A stretch of 64,000 bases of DNA from DATBAX01 sp963762965 (GTDB lineage: Bacteria; Acidobacteriota; Terriglobia; Terriglobales; Acidobacteriaceae): the NCBI GenBank assembly GCA_963762965.1, contig CAVXME010000001.1, positions 2,170,001-2,234,000 of the forward strand, in the 5' to 3' direction. The notes below the pieces were generated by a model. That model did not search any database, was not told the DNA's origin, and saw only the letters and a program-made list of their open reading frames with translations. A program made the translations under genes and the position numbers. Below, piece by piece: positions 43,700 through 53,189 of this stretch (the first letter of the stretch is position 1; every line of letters begins with the position of its first letter).

Positions 43700-44608
43700 A
43701 TGAGCGCACGCAAGATCCGGCGGTTGATCAAGCGGGTGTACGCACAGGTACCTCTAAAGCGCCCGATTTTCGAGGTGATGCGCCGCACTGTCCGATTGCC
43801 GAGAGGTCTGACCTCGCACCTGCATTTTCGGGGCCCATTTACTGTCAAGATTGACGGTTGCCACCATTTTCGACTTGAGCATTGGGGCTACATGGTGGAA
43901 ACCGATCTCTTTTGGAACGGCTTCGGTAATGGATATGAGGGAACATCTCTTCAGATTTGGCGAAGATTGGTCCAACACGCACAAGTTATTCTCGACGTTG
44001 GGGCAAACACGGGAATTTATGCGCTGGTCGCGAGTTGCCTGAATCCGACTGCCACAATACTTGCACTGGAGCCAGTGGAGCGGGTCTTTCATCGTCTCCA
44101 GCGAAATATCGAGCTGAATGGCCGTAATGTTACTCTAGAAAAGCTTGCGGCGTCCGACACCACGGGAGAAGCCGTTATTTACGATCTTTCCAGCGATCAT
44201 GAGTACACCGCTTCTCTGGACCATTCCATGTTGAAGAACTGCAGCGGCGTTGTTGAGTACTCCGTCCCAACGAAACGCCTCGACGACATCCTATCCGATG
44301 CTGGTGTGAAGAGTGTCGATCTTATTAAAATCGACGTTGAACTGGCGGAGCCGCAGGTCCTTCTAGGCATGGGAGAGTTCCTGTCGCGCTGCAAGCCCAC
44401 TCTCTTGATCGAAGTTCTCACCGAAGGCGTTGCGAGGGAGATAACCGAGATAACACGCGATCTCGGCTACAACATTTTTCGAGTCGTTGAGCAGCTCGGC
44501 CTTGAACCCACCAGCCAGATCCGAGCAACAGGACAGGAGCGAAACTACCTGTTGGCTCAGGACGGAATCGTCGGAGCGGCTAATATTTCTGATTTTGTTG
44601 TCCGATGA
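43700..44608 (+). CDS. FkbM family methyltransferase
   Basis: A 302-residue class I methyltransferase. Motif I is VILDVGANTGIYALVAS (about 96-112), followed by ILALEPVERVFHRLQRNIELNG and the family-specific VDLIKIDVELAEPQVLLGMGEFL (about 208-230). The usual D-x-E-G-x-E motif reads DVELAE here, with Leu in place of Gly, a small departure from the consensus. It should O-methylate a sugar. It is the second of three FkbM genes and is not obviously a recent duplicate of the others. Confidence 0.88.
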   Translation: MSARKIRRLIKRVYAQVPLKRPIFEVMRRTVRLPRGLTSHLHFRGPFTVKIDGCHHFRLEHWGYMVETDLFWNGFGNGYEGTSLQIWRRLVQHAQVILDVGANTGIYALVASCLNPTATILALEPVERVFHRLQRNIELNGRNVTLEKLAASDTTGEAVIYDLSSDHEYTASLDHSMLKNCSGVVEYSVPTKRLDDILSDAGVKSVDLIKIDVELAEPQVLLGMGEFLSRCKPTLLIEVLTEGVAREITEITRDLGYNIFRVVEQLGLEPTSQIRATGQERNYLLAQDGIVGAANISDFVVR

Positions 44609-44800
44609 CAACCTTCCTCTCAAGCGTCGCGCAGGCATAATAAGAGTAGGATGCTTCGTCGCGACGAGCACACTTCGACGGTCGCGGTTGTGCGGTCCTC
44701 CAAAGGGTGACATTAAGAGTGGGAAACCTGGCTTCTAGGCTGTCACGGACTTATAAATTGCGATAGAATGCAGGGCAAAGATTTTCCGAAGAAGGAAAAC

Positions 44801-45445
44801 ATGAAATGCTTTGTCGCAACTACGCTGACGCTCGGTTCGTTGCTGGCAACCGCAACATTTGCTCTGGCCCAGGATACGAACTGTGACTATACAAGCTATT
44901 CTTTCACCATGGTCGACGGCAATCTCGTCGTGCCCGACAACACGACATGCCACCTCGGAGGCAGTGGAATGGTGGGAGGCAATGTGTTGGTCGGCCAAGA
45001 CGCTAGTCTCGAGCTTGAAGGTAATTGGACAATTGGTGGCTACCTTCAGGCTGATAACTGCGCCTATGTAGCGATCAACCCCTACGGCTACGGTTCGACA
45101 GTAGTTGGCCATAACGTCCAGATTGAGAATTGCACTGGGAATTCGCCAGCCCTCGGCAGCTTGTTCCCAGCCGGAACAGCTTTTGGCAGTTTTGGACCCA
45201 ACAGCTTGATCGGTAGCAATTTCAAGTGCGATACCAATACCGGCCCCTGCATTCTTATGTACGACCATGTTGGCGGTAGCGTGTACATCTTCAGTAATAA
45301 ATCTGCCGCGCCGTCCCAGATCGAAGGCAACTTCATCGCAAAACGTCTTCATTGCGGGCGCAACGTCCCGGCACCGACGGGTAGTGGCAATTTGGTCGCG
45401 GGGAACTCCAACAACAGCACTGAAGGCCAGTGCCTCGGGTTCTAA
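44801..45445 (+). CDS. Exported protein of unknown function
   Basis: A 214-residue protein with a clear signal peptide (about 1-25, ending FALAQ) and AGAAGGA before the ATG. The mature part repeats short Gly-Asn-Val segments such as GNLVVPDNTTCHLGG, GGNVLVGQDASLELEGNW and VGHNVQIENCTGN, which suggests a parallel beta-helix or beta-roll. It contains about eight cysteines in the mature part, so disulfides are likely. No catalytic motif was recognised. It is surrounded by methyltransferase genes at the end of the EPS locus and could bind or shape the secreted polymer; that is only inference from position. An in-frame ATG at 44768 would add eleven charged residues before the signal peptide. Confidence 0.75.
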   Translation: MKCFVATTLTLGSLLATATFALAQDTNCDYTSYSFTMVDGNLVVPDNTTCHLGGSGMVGGNVLVGQDASLELEGNWTIGGYLQADNCAYVAINPYGYGSTVVGHNVQIENCTGNSPALGSLFPAGTAFGSFGPNSLIGSNFKCDTNTGPCILMYDHVGGSVYIFSNKSAAPSQIEGNFIAKRLHCGRNVPAPTGSGNLVAGNSNNSTEGQCLGF

Positions 45446-45652
45446 GAAAAGGCATCGGTCGTCAAATCGGTTGAGAAAAACACAAGTGGACTCACACCGT
45501 TCCCACGAAGCGAGTAAACTTCCTTGAATACTTGGCTCTTCTGTCGAATGCTATTTCATACTGATCTTGAGAAACGCCAAGGGGACGCCGACGACGAACC
45601 TCGAGCGAACTCCAAATTGAGATCCTCTGAGTGTTGCGTGTAAGGACTCTTG

Positions 45653-46498
45653 ATGTTTCGTATTAACAACTCGGGCAAAGCCGCTAAATTCACAAAGTCG
45701 ATCATGCCTCTGGTATCGTCATGTCTTGTTCGTCTTCACATGCACGACCTTCTCCGCTCGGCAGAGATGGGCATGTCGCTGCTGCAAGGGAAAGGTGCGG
45801 GCAGCGGTTGGGATATGTCAGGCGAGCTGCGAGCCGCCGCTGGTTGTATTAAGCGTCCCGATCCAGTACTAGTTGATGTGGGCGCCAATTATGGCAAGTG
45901 GACTCAGGGCATGCTGCGCATTTTCCCCGGTACTCAGAAAGTCCTATTGTTTGAGCCACAAGAAGCATGCCTGGTGAAGCTTGCCAAGCTGCCACTTCCT
46001 GGAAAAACTGTCATTGCTTCCGCAGTGAGTGATCACTCAGGCACAGAGTCATTTTACGTCAGCGGCGCCGGCTGGGGCGCCGCGTCGTTTTATGAGCGCA
46101 ATGAAACATCGCTTGTGAAGCGACAACAGCAGAAGATTACGGTCCCCGTGACGACGCTCGATGCCGCCCTTGAAATTGAGGGCATCGAGTTCGTTGACTT
46201 CGCGAAGTTCGATATTGAAGGCGCCGAGCTGGCCGCATTTCGAGGAGCCACACGGAGTTTTTCCCGCGGTGCTATCGGTGCACTCTCCCTGGAATTTGGA
46301 TCGGGCAACATTAATAGCAAAACGTTCTTTCGGGAGTTCTGGGATTTTCTGACCAGCTATGGATTCGAGATCTACCGGGTTTTGCCGGGTGGGAGTATTT
46401 TGCGAATACATGAATACTATGAGGACCTTGAATATTTCAGGGGCGTTTCTAATTACCTGTGCAAAGCCACCCGGAACGATGATAATCGCCCTTCCTAA
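45653..46498 (+). CDS. FkbM family methyltransferase
   Basis: A 281-residue class I methyltransferase. Motif I is VLVDVGANYGKWTQGML (about 75-91), then VLLFEPQEACLVKLA, and the family motif FVDFAKFDIEGAELAAFRGA (about 180-199). The ATG at 45653 is chosen over a TTG one codon earlier. It is separated from the exported protein gene by about 207 bases in which nothing else was recognised. A sugar O-methyl ether is the likely product, as for the other two FkbM proteins in the locus. Confidence 0.9.
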   Translation: MFRINNSGKAAKFTKSIMPLVSSCLVRLHMHDLLRSAEMGMSLLQGKGAGSGWDMSGELRAAAGCIKRPDPVLVDVGANYGKWTQGMLRIFPGTQKVLLFEPQEACLVKLAKLPLPGKTVIASAVSDHSGTESFYVSGAGWGAASFYERNETSLVKRQQQKITVPVTTLDAALEIEGIEFVDFAKFDIEGAELAAFRGATRSFSRGAIGALSLEFGSGNINSKTFFREFWDFLTSYGFEIYRVLPGGSILRIHEYYEDLEYFRGVSNYLCKATRNDDNRPS

Positions 46499-46542
46499 TT
46501 AATCTCGATTGTTAAGCATGGGACAGCCAAGACGCTCTACTT

Positions 46543-48876
46543 ATGAATATCGGTAAGAGTCCCGCTAAGTTCAGTCATACTCTCTTCCTGCTGTTGTTTC
46601 TCGTGGTCAACTCAGTATCCACATTCCTTGCGCGTAGCGCAGACGCGGCTGTGACCGTAAAGGTTGCATCTTCCTTCAAGCTGAGCGTAACTCAGGGCGG
46701 CGGAGCTTTGCGGTCGCAAGTTTTCCTCATTAGAAACGCAGGCAAGACGAAGATGGAGTGGACCGCGTCCTCAAATCAGGCATGGCTTCGGTTTGCTCCT
46801 GCTTCCGGTTCACTTTCTCCGAATGCGACCGCCGCGATCGATGTCATTGCAGATCCGGCGGGCTTCGCGCCGGGAATTTATGCAGCTTCAGCGCAGATCG
46901 CGAGCCCGAGTGCAGCGCCGGAAACGTTCGACGTTACCATGACCGAGGAGCCGGCTTTCGCGGGAGATTCCATCGGGAACGCGGAACGGACTTTCCCGCC
47001 GGACTCCGGCATGGTCAACATAAAGACGCAGTACGGCGCCAAGGGAGACGGGACTAGCGACGACACCACTGCGATTCAGCAGGCGATTTCGGCGACCGTT
47101 CATCATCCGCAGCGAGGCCCTAGGATTATTTATTTCCCGGCCGGAACGTATCTGGTATCCCGTCCGCTCCTTGAGAAAAATCTGAAGGGGCAGTGGGACT
47201 CTCTCCTTACGTTGCAGGGCGAAAACCGCGCCACCACAATGATCCAGCTCACGGACAACAATCCGCTTTATCGAAGCGCCGCGGCTCCCGCCGACGTTGT
47301 GACACTCGCATCCCAAAACGGCGGTCCAAAGGGGGGAGGCAACGCCGCTTTCGACAACAATATTTTCGATATGACGATTGATGTGGGTCGTGGAAATCCC
47401 GGCGCCGTCGCCCTCGATTTCCTGGGAAATAACTATTGCGCTCTGCGAAACGTGACTCTCCAATCGAGTGATCCCAATCATTCGGGTGCGATCGGGTTGT
47501 CGTTGCTGCGTTACGCGAGCGGGCCTTGCTTGATGAAGAACCTGGTTATCAATGGTTTCGATTACGGCATTAAGGTAGCTAACAATGAGTACAGTCTCAC
47601 ATTCGAAGATCTAACTCTTCTGAATCAAAAGCTGTATGGCATCTACAATGCGAGCAACGTGCTTTCCATCCGGCATCTATTTTCAGCGAATAGTGTAAGC
47701 GCAGTTTACAACCAGAACGCCGCCGGTTTAATTACCTTGACCGGGGCGATTTTGCAGGGTGGTGCTTCCCAATCTTCGGGGATTCAAAATCTGGGAACGC
47801 TCTATGCAAGAGATGTTCGTTCGTCAGGATATGCTTCCGCGTTGCAGGGCCAACCTGGTGCATCGATTACCGAGTATGATTCCGGGCCGGTGGTGACCCC
47901 GTTCGGAGGCAAGGCTTCGTCGTTAAACCTTCCGGTCGAGGAGACACCCTGCTTTGAAGATGTGAATCTGAGCAATTGGAAGAGTGTCACAGCCTACGGG
48001 GCAGACCCAACCGGAACGGCAGACAGTTCGGTGGCAATTCAGAAAGCAATCGATTCCGGAGCCACGACGGTGTACTTTCCGACCGGAGTATACCGGGTTA
48101 CCCAGACTATTCTAGTTGGCGGCAAACTCCGCATGTTGAAGGGTTTTAACTCCTCATTGAACCCTTCGGGAGAGACCTTCGTTAATGCTCAGAGACCCGC
48201 GCCCTTTTTGAAGATTGAAAGTGGAGCATCTGACATAACGTTGGACCACTTTAGAATAGGAGCCTTCTACCCTCATCCTTCTCCGGGCGTCATCTTTGTT
48301 CAGCAAGATTCAGCTCGACCGCTGGTTTTGCGTGATTCTTTGATCGGTGTGCAGCCCACGACCGTTGCGTATCGGAACACTAGCCGGGGATCAGGGACGC
48401 TGTTTGTGGAAAATGTAGCTGCGGAGCCATGGCAAATTGTGTTTCCGCAAAATGTATTTGCCAGGCAAATTAATCCCGAGGGTAATACCACAAAGATAAT
48501 AAATAAGGGCGGCAGATTGTGGATTTTTGGTCTGAAAACGGAGGGCATCGGCACCAATATAGAAACCACAGAAGGGGGGTCGACCGAAGTACTCGGTGGC
48601 CTTATTTACCCAGTCTGGAAGACCTCAGCCGATGCGGTGAGCTTCGTTCTGAATGATTCGCGCGCGTCGTTTATCTATGCAGTTAGTGCCTACAAGCCGG
48701 TCGCTAGCGGAACCAACTTTGCGATCCAAGTCCAGGAAACCCAGCACGGCGTACAGAAATCTCTTCCCAGCACATCCCTTCCTGCGCGGGGGTTTGGAAC
48801 CATGACGCCGCTTTATTCTTCAGGAGACCCTTCAGCGGATTCCAGAAAAACAGATGGATCGGCGGATTCGCATTAG
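46543..48876 (+). CDS. Exported beta-helix protein with BACON-like and two pectate-lyase-3-type domains
   Basis: A 777-residue protein. A signal sequence (about 1-36) precedes a BACON/Ig-like domain (about 40-140) with NQAWLRFAPASGSLSPNA. Two right-handed beta-helix domains follow, each opening with the polygalacturonase-type signature: YGAKGDGTSDDTTAIQQAI (about 164) and YGADPTGTADSSVAIQKAI (about 486), each followed by a YFP-A/T-G-x-Y segment. Such domains occur in polysaccharide lyases, hydrolases and epimerases acting on acidic glycans. Placed at the end of an EPS locus, it may trim or remodel the polymer. No definite catalytic residues were assigned. Confidence 0.82.
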   Translation: MNIGKSPAKFSHTLFLLLFLVVNSVSTFLARSADAAVTVKVASSFKLSVTQGGGALRSQVFLIRNAGKTKMEWTASSNQAWLRFAPASGSLSPNATAAIDVIADPAGFAPGIYAASAQIASPSAAPETFDVTMTEEPAFAGDSIGNAERTFPPDSGMVNIKTQYGAKGDGTSDDTTAIQQAISATVHHPQRGPRIIYFPAGTYLVSRPLLEKNLKGQWDSLLTLQGENRATTMIQLTDNNPLYRSAAAPADVVTLASQNGGPKGGGNAAFDNNIFDMTIDVGRGNPGAVALDFLGNNYCALRNVTLQSSDPNHSGAIGLSLLRYASGPCLMKNLVINGFDYGIKVANNEYSLTFEDLTLLNQKLYGIYNASNVLSIRHLFSANSVSAVYNQNAAGLITLTGAILQGGASQSSGIQNLGTLYARDVRSSGYASALQGQPGASITEYDSGPVVTPFGGKASSLNLPVEETPCFEDVNLSNWKSVTAYGADPTGTADSSVAIQKAIDSGATTVYFPTGVYRVTQTILVGGKLRMLKGFNSSLNPSGETFVNAQRPAPFLKIESGASDITLDHFRIGAFYPHPSPGVIFVQQDSARPLVLRDSLIGVQPTTVAYRNTSRGSGTLFVENVAAEPWQIVFPQNVFARQINPEGNTTKIINKGGRLWIFGLKTEGIGTNIETTEGGSTEVLGGLIYPVWKTSADAVSFVLNDSRASFIYAVSAYKPVASGTNFAIQVQETQHGVQKSLPSTSLPARGFGTMTPLYSSGDPSADSRKTDGSADSH

Positions 48877-48934
48877 TCCGGCTTGTCGTTTCTTACTTTC
48901 CAGACTCCATAGCGGGGCTCGGTGGTGGTGACCC

Positions 48935-49786
48935 ATGTACGTGATTGAAAAGGAGAAAGTCTTCAACCGGAGAGGGAGTCGCGTCCAAAGCAGAAGCAGA
49001 ATGCCTCAGCTTTGCATTATTACGGAATGCGAATCGAGTGTAGAAAGACTTGCGATCGATTATCTAGCGCATGAGGGCTTGGCAGTCCGCGTTTTTCCCA
49101 TCGGAGGCGATCTGATTCAACGGATGGAGCAGTTGCGTCCGAGCTTAGTCATGATTCGGACCACGATAACGTTGGGACCTGCACTCGAACTTTGCCAAGG
49201 AATTCGAAGGGCTGGGATTCCAGTGATCTTTCTCTCGGCGACTGCGTCGGAGGAAGAGCGGATCCTTGGTCTGGAGGCGGGAGCAGACGATTACATTACG
49301 GAGTCGTCCAGTGGCCGCGAGATTGTAGCGCGCGTACGAGCCGTCATTCGCCGGGTCGCTCGGCGAGAGGCGAATGATTGGACTCGCATGCCACCGCCAT
49401 TTTTCGACGCTGCGTTAGGAACACTCAATCCCACGATGAAAACCGGAGACATCGAGATCAATCCGGGTACGATGAGGATTTTGGTTCGCGGTCGCGAAAT
49501 CGAAGCTACAAATCTCGAGTTCCGCCTGCTGTACTACCTTATAAACAACCAGGCGCGCGTATTCAGCCGTGATCAACTGCTGGATGCGGTCTGGGGCGCT
49601 CAGAATAATGTGGAGTCGCGGAGTGTGGACGCATGTGTGCGGCGCCTTCGACACAAGATTGAACCGGATCCGCTGCGCCCAACTTACTTGAGGACTGTCC
49701 GGGGGGCGGGATACTTGTTTATATGCTGCGGTAGACAAGATTTCGATTCCAATTGTCGAACCAAAGGCTCGGCCCCGCCTCCATGA
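48935..49786 (+). CDS. OmpR-type winged-helix regulator with degenerate receiver domain
   Basis: A 283-residue protein. The receiver-like domain (about 24-140) keeps the fold pattern, including IPVIFLSATASEEERILGLEAGADDY, but lacks key residues: the phosphoacceptor position in PSLVMIRTT is Arg75 instead of Asp, and the lysine normally after DDY-x-x is Glu. The acidic pocket near the N terminus reads TECES. The C-terminal winged helix (about 170-265) is intact, with TNLEFRLLYYLINNQARVFSRDQLLDAVWG and SVDACVRRLRHKIEP. It probably binds DNA without phosphorylation control. No histidine kinase is adjacent. An ATG at 49001 would remove 22 basic residues and is an alternative start. It may control the EPS locus next to it. 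Confidence 0.85.
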   Translation: MYVIEKEKVFNRRGSRVQSRSRMPQLCIITECESSVERLAIDYLAHEGLAVRVFPIGGDLIQRMEQLRPSLVMIRTTITLGPALELCQGIRRAGIPVIFLSATASEEERILGLEAGADDYITESSSGREIVARVRAVIRRVARREANDWTRMPPPFFDAALGTLNPTMKTGDIEINPGTMRILVRGREIEATNLEFRLLYYLINNQARVFSRDQLLDAVWGAQNNVESRSVDACVRRLRHKIEPDPLRPTYLRTVRGAGYLFICCGRQDFDSNCRTKGSAPPP

Positions 49787-50013
49787 TTTGTGAAGGACCT
49801 GTGTTGGTTCAGCTTGAAATGGAAAAGTAACGTTTTCCGTTAGTGAGTATTCCGCCTCATGGGGCAAGGTCATTGTAGCTGCCCCACGTCCATCCGTCTC
49901 AACTTTCGGATGGCCCATAAACCCGTGATTGACAAACCGGAACAGTGGTGAAGCGTCGCGAAAAGGAAGAGGTCCACAATTATCCGGTCCGTCCGTTTGG
50001 ATATCTGATGTTG

Positions 50014-50424
50014 CTACCGGTTGCGTGCCTCCTTGGGCCAGGTCCACGCATACCAGACGATAAGTAGAGTCAATATGATTTCGATTACGCCAAACAGGAT
50101 GTAGAAGTACCAGCTGCTCTTGAACGCGACAACCATAATTAGGCTATATATCACGCCGAAAATGATATTCAGCCAGCGATTAAGTCGCACCGGCAGCACG
50201 AGTGAAAGAAAGGGCATCAGGCTGGGAACTACCATCACGCCAGCCATCCCCAGCAACACTCCCTGAGAAATGGCAGCGAAGGGCATCCTTCCCGCGATCA
50301 ATTGTTGCAACTGGCCGGCTTCGTACAGCTGGAAGTAGTCTCCATAGATGTAAAAAAACATGACCGAAGTCCATAACGCGAACAGCCTAAGCCGCACGTG
50401 CACCCTGATGTCCTCAAATGCCAT
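50014..50424 (-). CDS. Small four-helix membrane protein, function unknown
   Basis: A 136-residue protein with four predicted transmembrane helices (about 10-30, 47-70, 80-100 and 105-128). The segments TSVMFFYIYGDYFQLYEAGQ and WYFYILFGVIEIILTLLIVW are distinctive and recall the DUF6326-type family, an assignment made from memory and of moderate confidence. No catalytic residues are visible. It stands alone between the regulator (opposite strand) and an insertion-sequence remnant. About 227 bases to its left, up to the regulator gene, hold only weak inverted repeats. Confidence 0.7.
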   Translation of the reverse strand: MAFEDIRVHVRLRLFALWTSVMFFYIYGDYFQLYEAGQLQQLIAGRMPFAAISQGVLLGMAGVMVVPSLMPFLSLVLPVRLNRWLNIIFGVIYSLIMVVAFKSSWYFYILFGVIEIILTLLIVWYAWTWPKEARNR

Positions 50425-50627
50425 GGTGTTCCTCTCGTAGTGATCAGTCTGCTAAATCTCGCCACACCTGCCCGTTGCCCTATGCTTTCCCACGCGGGGT
50501 ATTCGATGGCCCTTCGTTTCTATCCCATTGGTAGCATTCGTTGCAATCTGTGAGGGGCGAAAATACCGCTCTTACCGGACGGTTCTTCCGTTCCTCGGGC
50601 TGCCCGGAGACCAGGCTTCTTCGTTCT

Positions 50628-51196
50628 TCACGCGGCCCGCTGGCGGCGACTCTTCCGCTGTTCCCTCGCCGCTTCCAACTTCCGATCCCGCTCGGCCTGA
50701 ATCTCCTGCTGATGCCCCGCAAGCATGTCCTTTGGCGTGATGTAGCCGATGGCCCTGTTGAGACGCACGTTGTTGTAATGCTCCACGTAAACCTGAACCG
50801 GACGCCGCGCATCTTGAGCGACAGCGGTGTTCCCGGCCGGATGCACTCCCGTTTGAGTGACTTGTGCCAACGCTCGATTTTGCCGTTCGATTGCGGGTAA
50901 TACGGCGAAGTCCTGACGGGCGTCATACCCGAAATGCGGATAAACTCCTTGAAGTCCTTGGCGATAAACTACTCCAGATAGGCGATTCGTTCCTGTTCAG
51001 GCTGATGGTTGGTGCGTCCCCTTTGTTGGAAAGCCGCCGCTCCGTTCTCGAAGAACTCTTTCTGCCAGCGGTAGAACACGGTTGGCTGCAGTCCCCGTTC
51101 GTCACACAGGTCTGAGATAGGCACTCCTTCCACCAAATGCCGCCTTAGAATGGCAACCTTCTCTTCCGGCGTGTAGTGCTTGCGTTGCTTCTTCAT
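50628..51196 (-). pseudogene. IS3-family transposase remnant (internal deletion and frameshift)
   Basis: On the minus strand the reading starts as an intact IS3 OrfA N terminus (KKQRKHYTPEEKVAILRRH..., helix-turn-helix DLCDERGLQPTVFYRWQKEFF). After YLE it meets a TAG and passes straight, in the same frame, into the C-terminal part of OrfB (FIAKDFKEFIRISGM...SPYYPQSNGKIERWHKSLK). The end of OrfA and the first two-thirds of OrfB, including two of the three DDE residues, are missing, so an internal deletion is evident. About 45 codons later one base is lost (LSLK then DARRPV in another frame), after which the OrfB end continues to 50628. It cannot encode an active transposase. Terminal inverted repeats were not identified. 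Confidence 0.85.
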
Positions 51197-51391
51197 GTGT
51201 TCGCTCCGTTATCTTAACGGATGAACGCTTTCTCCATTTCCAGCTGAAGCAGGACAGACCCTCGATCTATTCGTCTCCTTTTGCGTTCCGCGAGAGCGAT
51301 CTAATAAAAGAATAACGTAACCGACAGAAAGCTCTGTGAAGGTACAGACGGCCAATTCACACCACATGTCCCATCGTCAGAGATCCTCACA

Positions 51392-53125
51392 TCACTTCCT
51401 TACAAAGACCATCGACAGCGAATCGCCATAGATCAGAGTAAACCGGGAATCTGAATTGAGCAGATTTGCCAATGGCGTTTCCCTTGGAAGCACAACCAGC
51501 CTGGCTTCATTGAGGTATGGATCGTCAATGTACGATGGGTTTCCGTTCTCGGTTTTGTAGAAGCGCATGTCGATCTCGTCTCCGTAGAGATCGGTGCGTC
51601 CGTCGATGGCCACTGGGTAATCCGGCAAGTACCAGGCGATAAACCCGCCCCAATTGAAGGTGTTGTACAGTGGCCCGGGTTGCGGATGGTCGCCAAGAAA
51701 GTTGATTGCGCGCACAGGATAGTGGGAAGCAATAACCAGGCGCATGTCTTGAGTGTTCACATTCAAAAGCTGGGCGTACAGAAAAATGAGCACAGCCAGT
51801 ACGACCGCAAGACTAGTTTTCTCGATGATGGTCTCTCCAGGCTCTGGGGCGGGGCTCCTGAACGCTTCAGCCAGGCACGCCGTCGCTGGAATGCAGATGA
51901 ACCAAGCATCCCGCGCAGTGCGGAATCCCACGATGGTGGCCACTAACAAGAGACTCAGCAGAAAAAGGTCCAGTGGTCTCCTTCGCACCAATGTGAAGAA
52001 TGCAAATAGCGCCAACAACAGCTGCACGAAGTCGGTGTACGTGCGGAAGTGAAGAGCCTGAAATTCAGCAATGTGGGCGTAGGGAAATTTCGACGTTGCG
52101 TAGCTAAAAATCATGGAATAAAGATGATAGGAGTATGGGCCAACGCAGGTAGCGAGCACGCAAGCTCCCAGCAAGACAAGCAGCGTTCGCGAAGGCGACA
52201 ATGGTGAATAAAAAAAATCTGTTGAAAGCCCCCGATGCGACGCCCAATCCTGCACGAGATTTACAGTTACGAATAAACCAACAGCAAACAGTCCATATAT
52301 GAATTGGATATGTGCGTTCGCCCACACAAGAAATAGGGGCGGCAACCAATAAAGCATCTGCAGGCGGCCGGTTCGCCGGGCCTCCAGAAGTAGCGTGACC
52401 GTAATCGCGAAGAACATCATGGAGAAGAATGCAGGCCGGGGATAGATCTTGAAGAGAAATGCGGCGCAGCACAAAGTGGCCAGCAAGGACGGTCCCCAGA
52501 AACGGCCTGCTAGACGGCGTGTCATCCAAAAGATGCTATAGGTGACTGCGAGTGTGAGCAGGAGGCCGTAGACGGCAACGCCCATGAGATGGAATCTGCC
52601 GTGGAAAAATGAAAGCAGCACCTCGTACATCCAGCTATAAGCCATCCACGGGCGGTCGGCGGCGGTACGGGACAAGATTCCGGTGCGGGGAAAGGTGGAG
52701 TGCCCAATGATCCAATCTCCGACCTTCAGATGCCACCAAATGTCGTTATCGACCACGCTGAACCTGGGCAGCAAGGACGGAGCAGCAATGATAGTCAGCA
52801 GCAATGCAAGAGCGAGAACTCGCGGGGGCCGTCGGTCGAAAAATCCGCCCGGCCGATTTAGCAACCGGTTCTTGCGGTGCTCGTTATCCTTGATCGGATG
52901 GGACAGCCGCTTTTCTTTAGGTAACTTAATTTGCGGTGAATGATCCTTGGCGGTTCCGGTCAACTCCCCACACCTCGTATTTGAGATGACAATCGAAGCT
53001 TGTGGTGCTCGCGCACGGACAAGGATCCCTACCACTCCCGCAATTGCAACGAGCGGCAGATGCGGATCGCAATCCTTCAGGCAACAAAACGATCGCCAGC
53101 GGCACGATTGACATCCGATCTTCAA
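51392..53125 (-). CDS. Polytopic membrane protein, GT-C-like, function unknown
   Basis: Up to 577 residues. From about residue 95 there are ten or more transmembrane helices. The first periplasmic loop carries VVDNDIWWHLKVGDWI, with an acidic pair reminiscent of GT-C glycosyltransferases that use polyprenyl-phosphate sugars. The C-terminal periplasmic part has the conserved-looking FNWGGFIAWYLPDYPVAIDGRTDLYG. Proteins of this pattern are widespread in Acidobacteriota without known function. The first 95 residues, Cys- and Arg-rich then hydrophilic, look unlike the family, so the true start is probably later than 53125, but no start with a good ribosome site was found. Confidence 0.65.
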   Translation of the reverse strand: MKIGCQSCRWRSFCCLKDCDPHLPLVAIAGVVGILVRARAPQASIVISNTRCGELTGTAKDHSPQIKLPKEKRLSHPIKDNEHRKNRLLNRPGGFFDRRPPRVLALALLLTIIAAPSLLPRFSVVDNDIWWHLKVGDWIIGHSTFPRTGILSRTAADRPWMAYSWMYEVLLSFFHGRFHLMGVAVYGLLLTLAVTYSIFWMTRRLAGRFWGPSLLATLCCAAFLFKIYPRPAFFSMMFFAITVTLLLEARRTGRLQMLYWLPPLFLVWANAHIQFIYGLFAVGLFVTVNLVQDWASHRGLSTDFFYSPLSPSRTLLVLLGACVLATCVGPYSYHLYSMIFSYATSKFPYAHIAEFQALHFRTYTDFVQLLLALFAFFTLVRRRPLDLFLLSLLLVATIVGFRTARDAWFICIPATACLAEAFRSPAPEPGETIIEKTSLAVVLAVLIFLYAQLLNVNTQDMRLVIASHYPVRAINFLGDHPQPGPLYNTFNWGGFIAWYLPDYPVAIDGRTDLYGDEIDMRFYKTENGNPSYIDDPYLNEARLVVLPRETPLANLLNSDSRFTLIYGDSLSMVFVRK

Positions 53126-53189
53126 CCGCGTGGACCGTATTAGGCTCGAAGCCCTCGCCCCGATACGAGAACCGGAGCGAGGCCACGGA

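Noticed and set aside
49821..49912. Three short inverted repeats between the regulator and the small membrane protein
   Set aside because: Stems of 6 bp without T-runs are too weak to call as terminators or binding sites.
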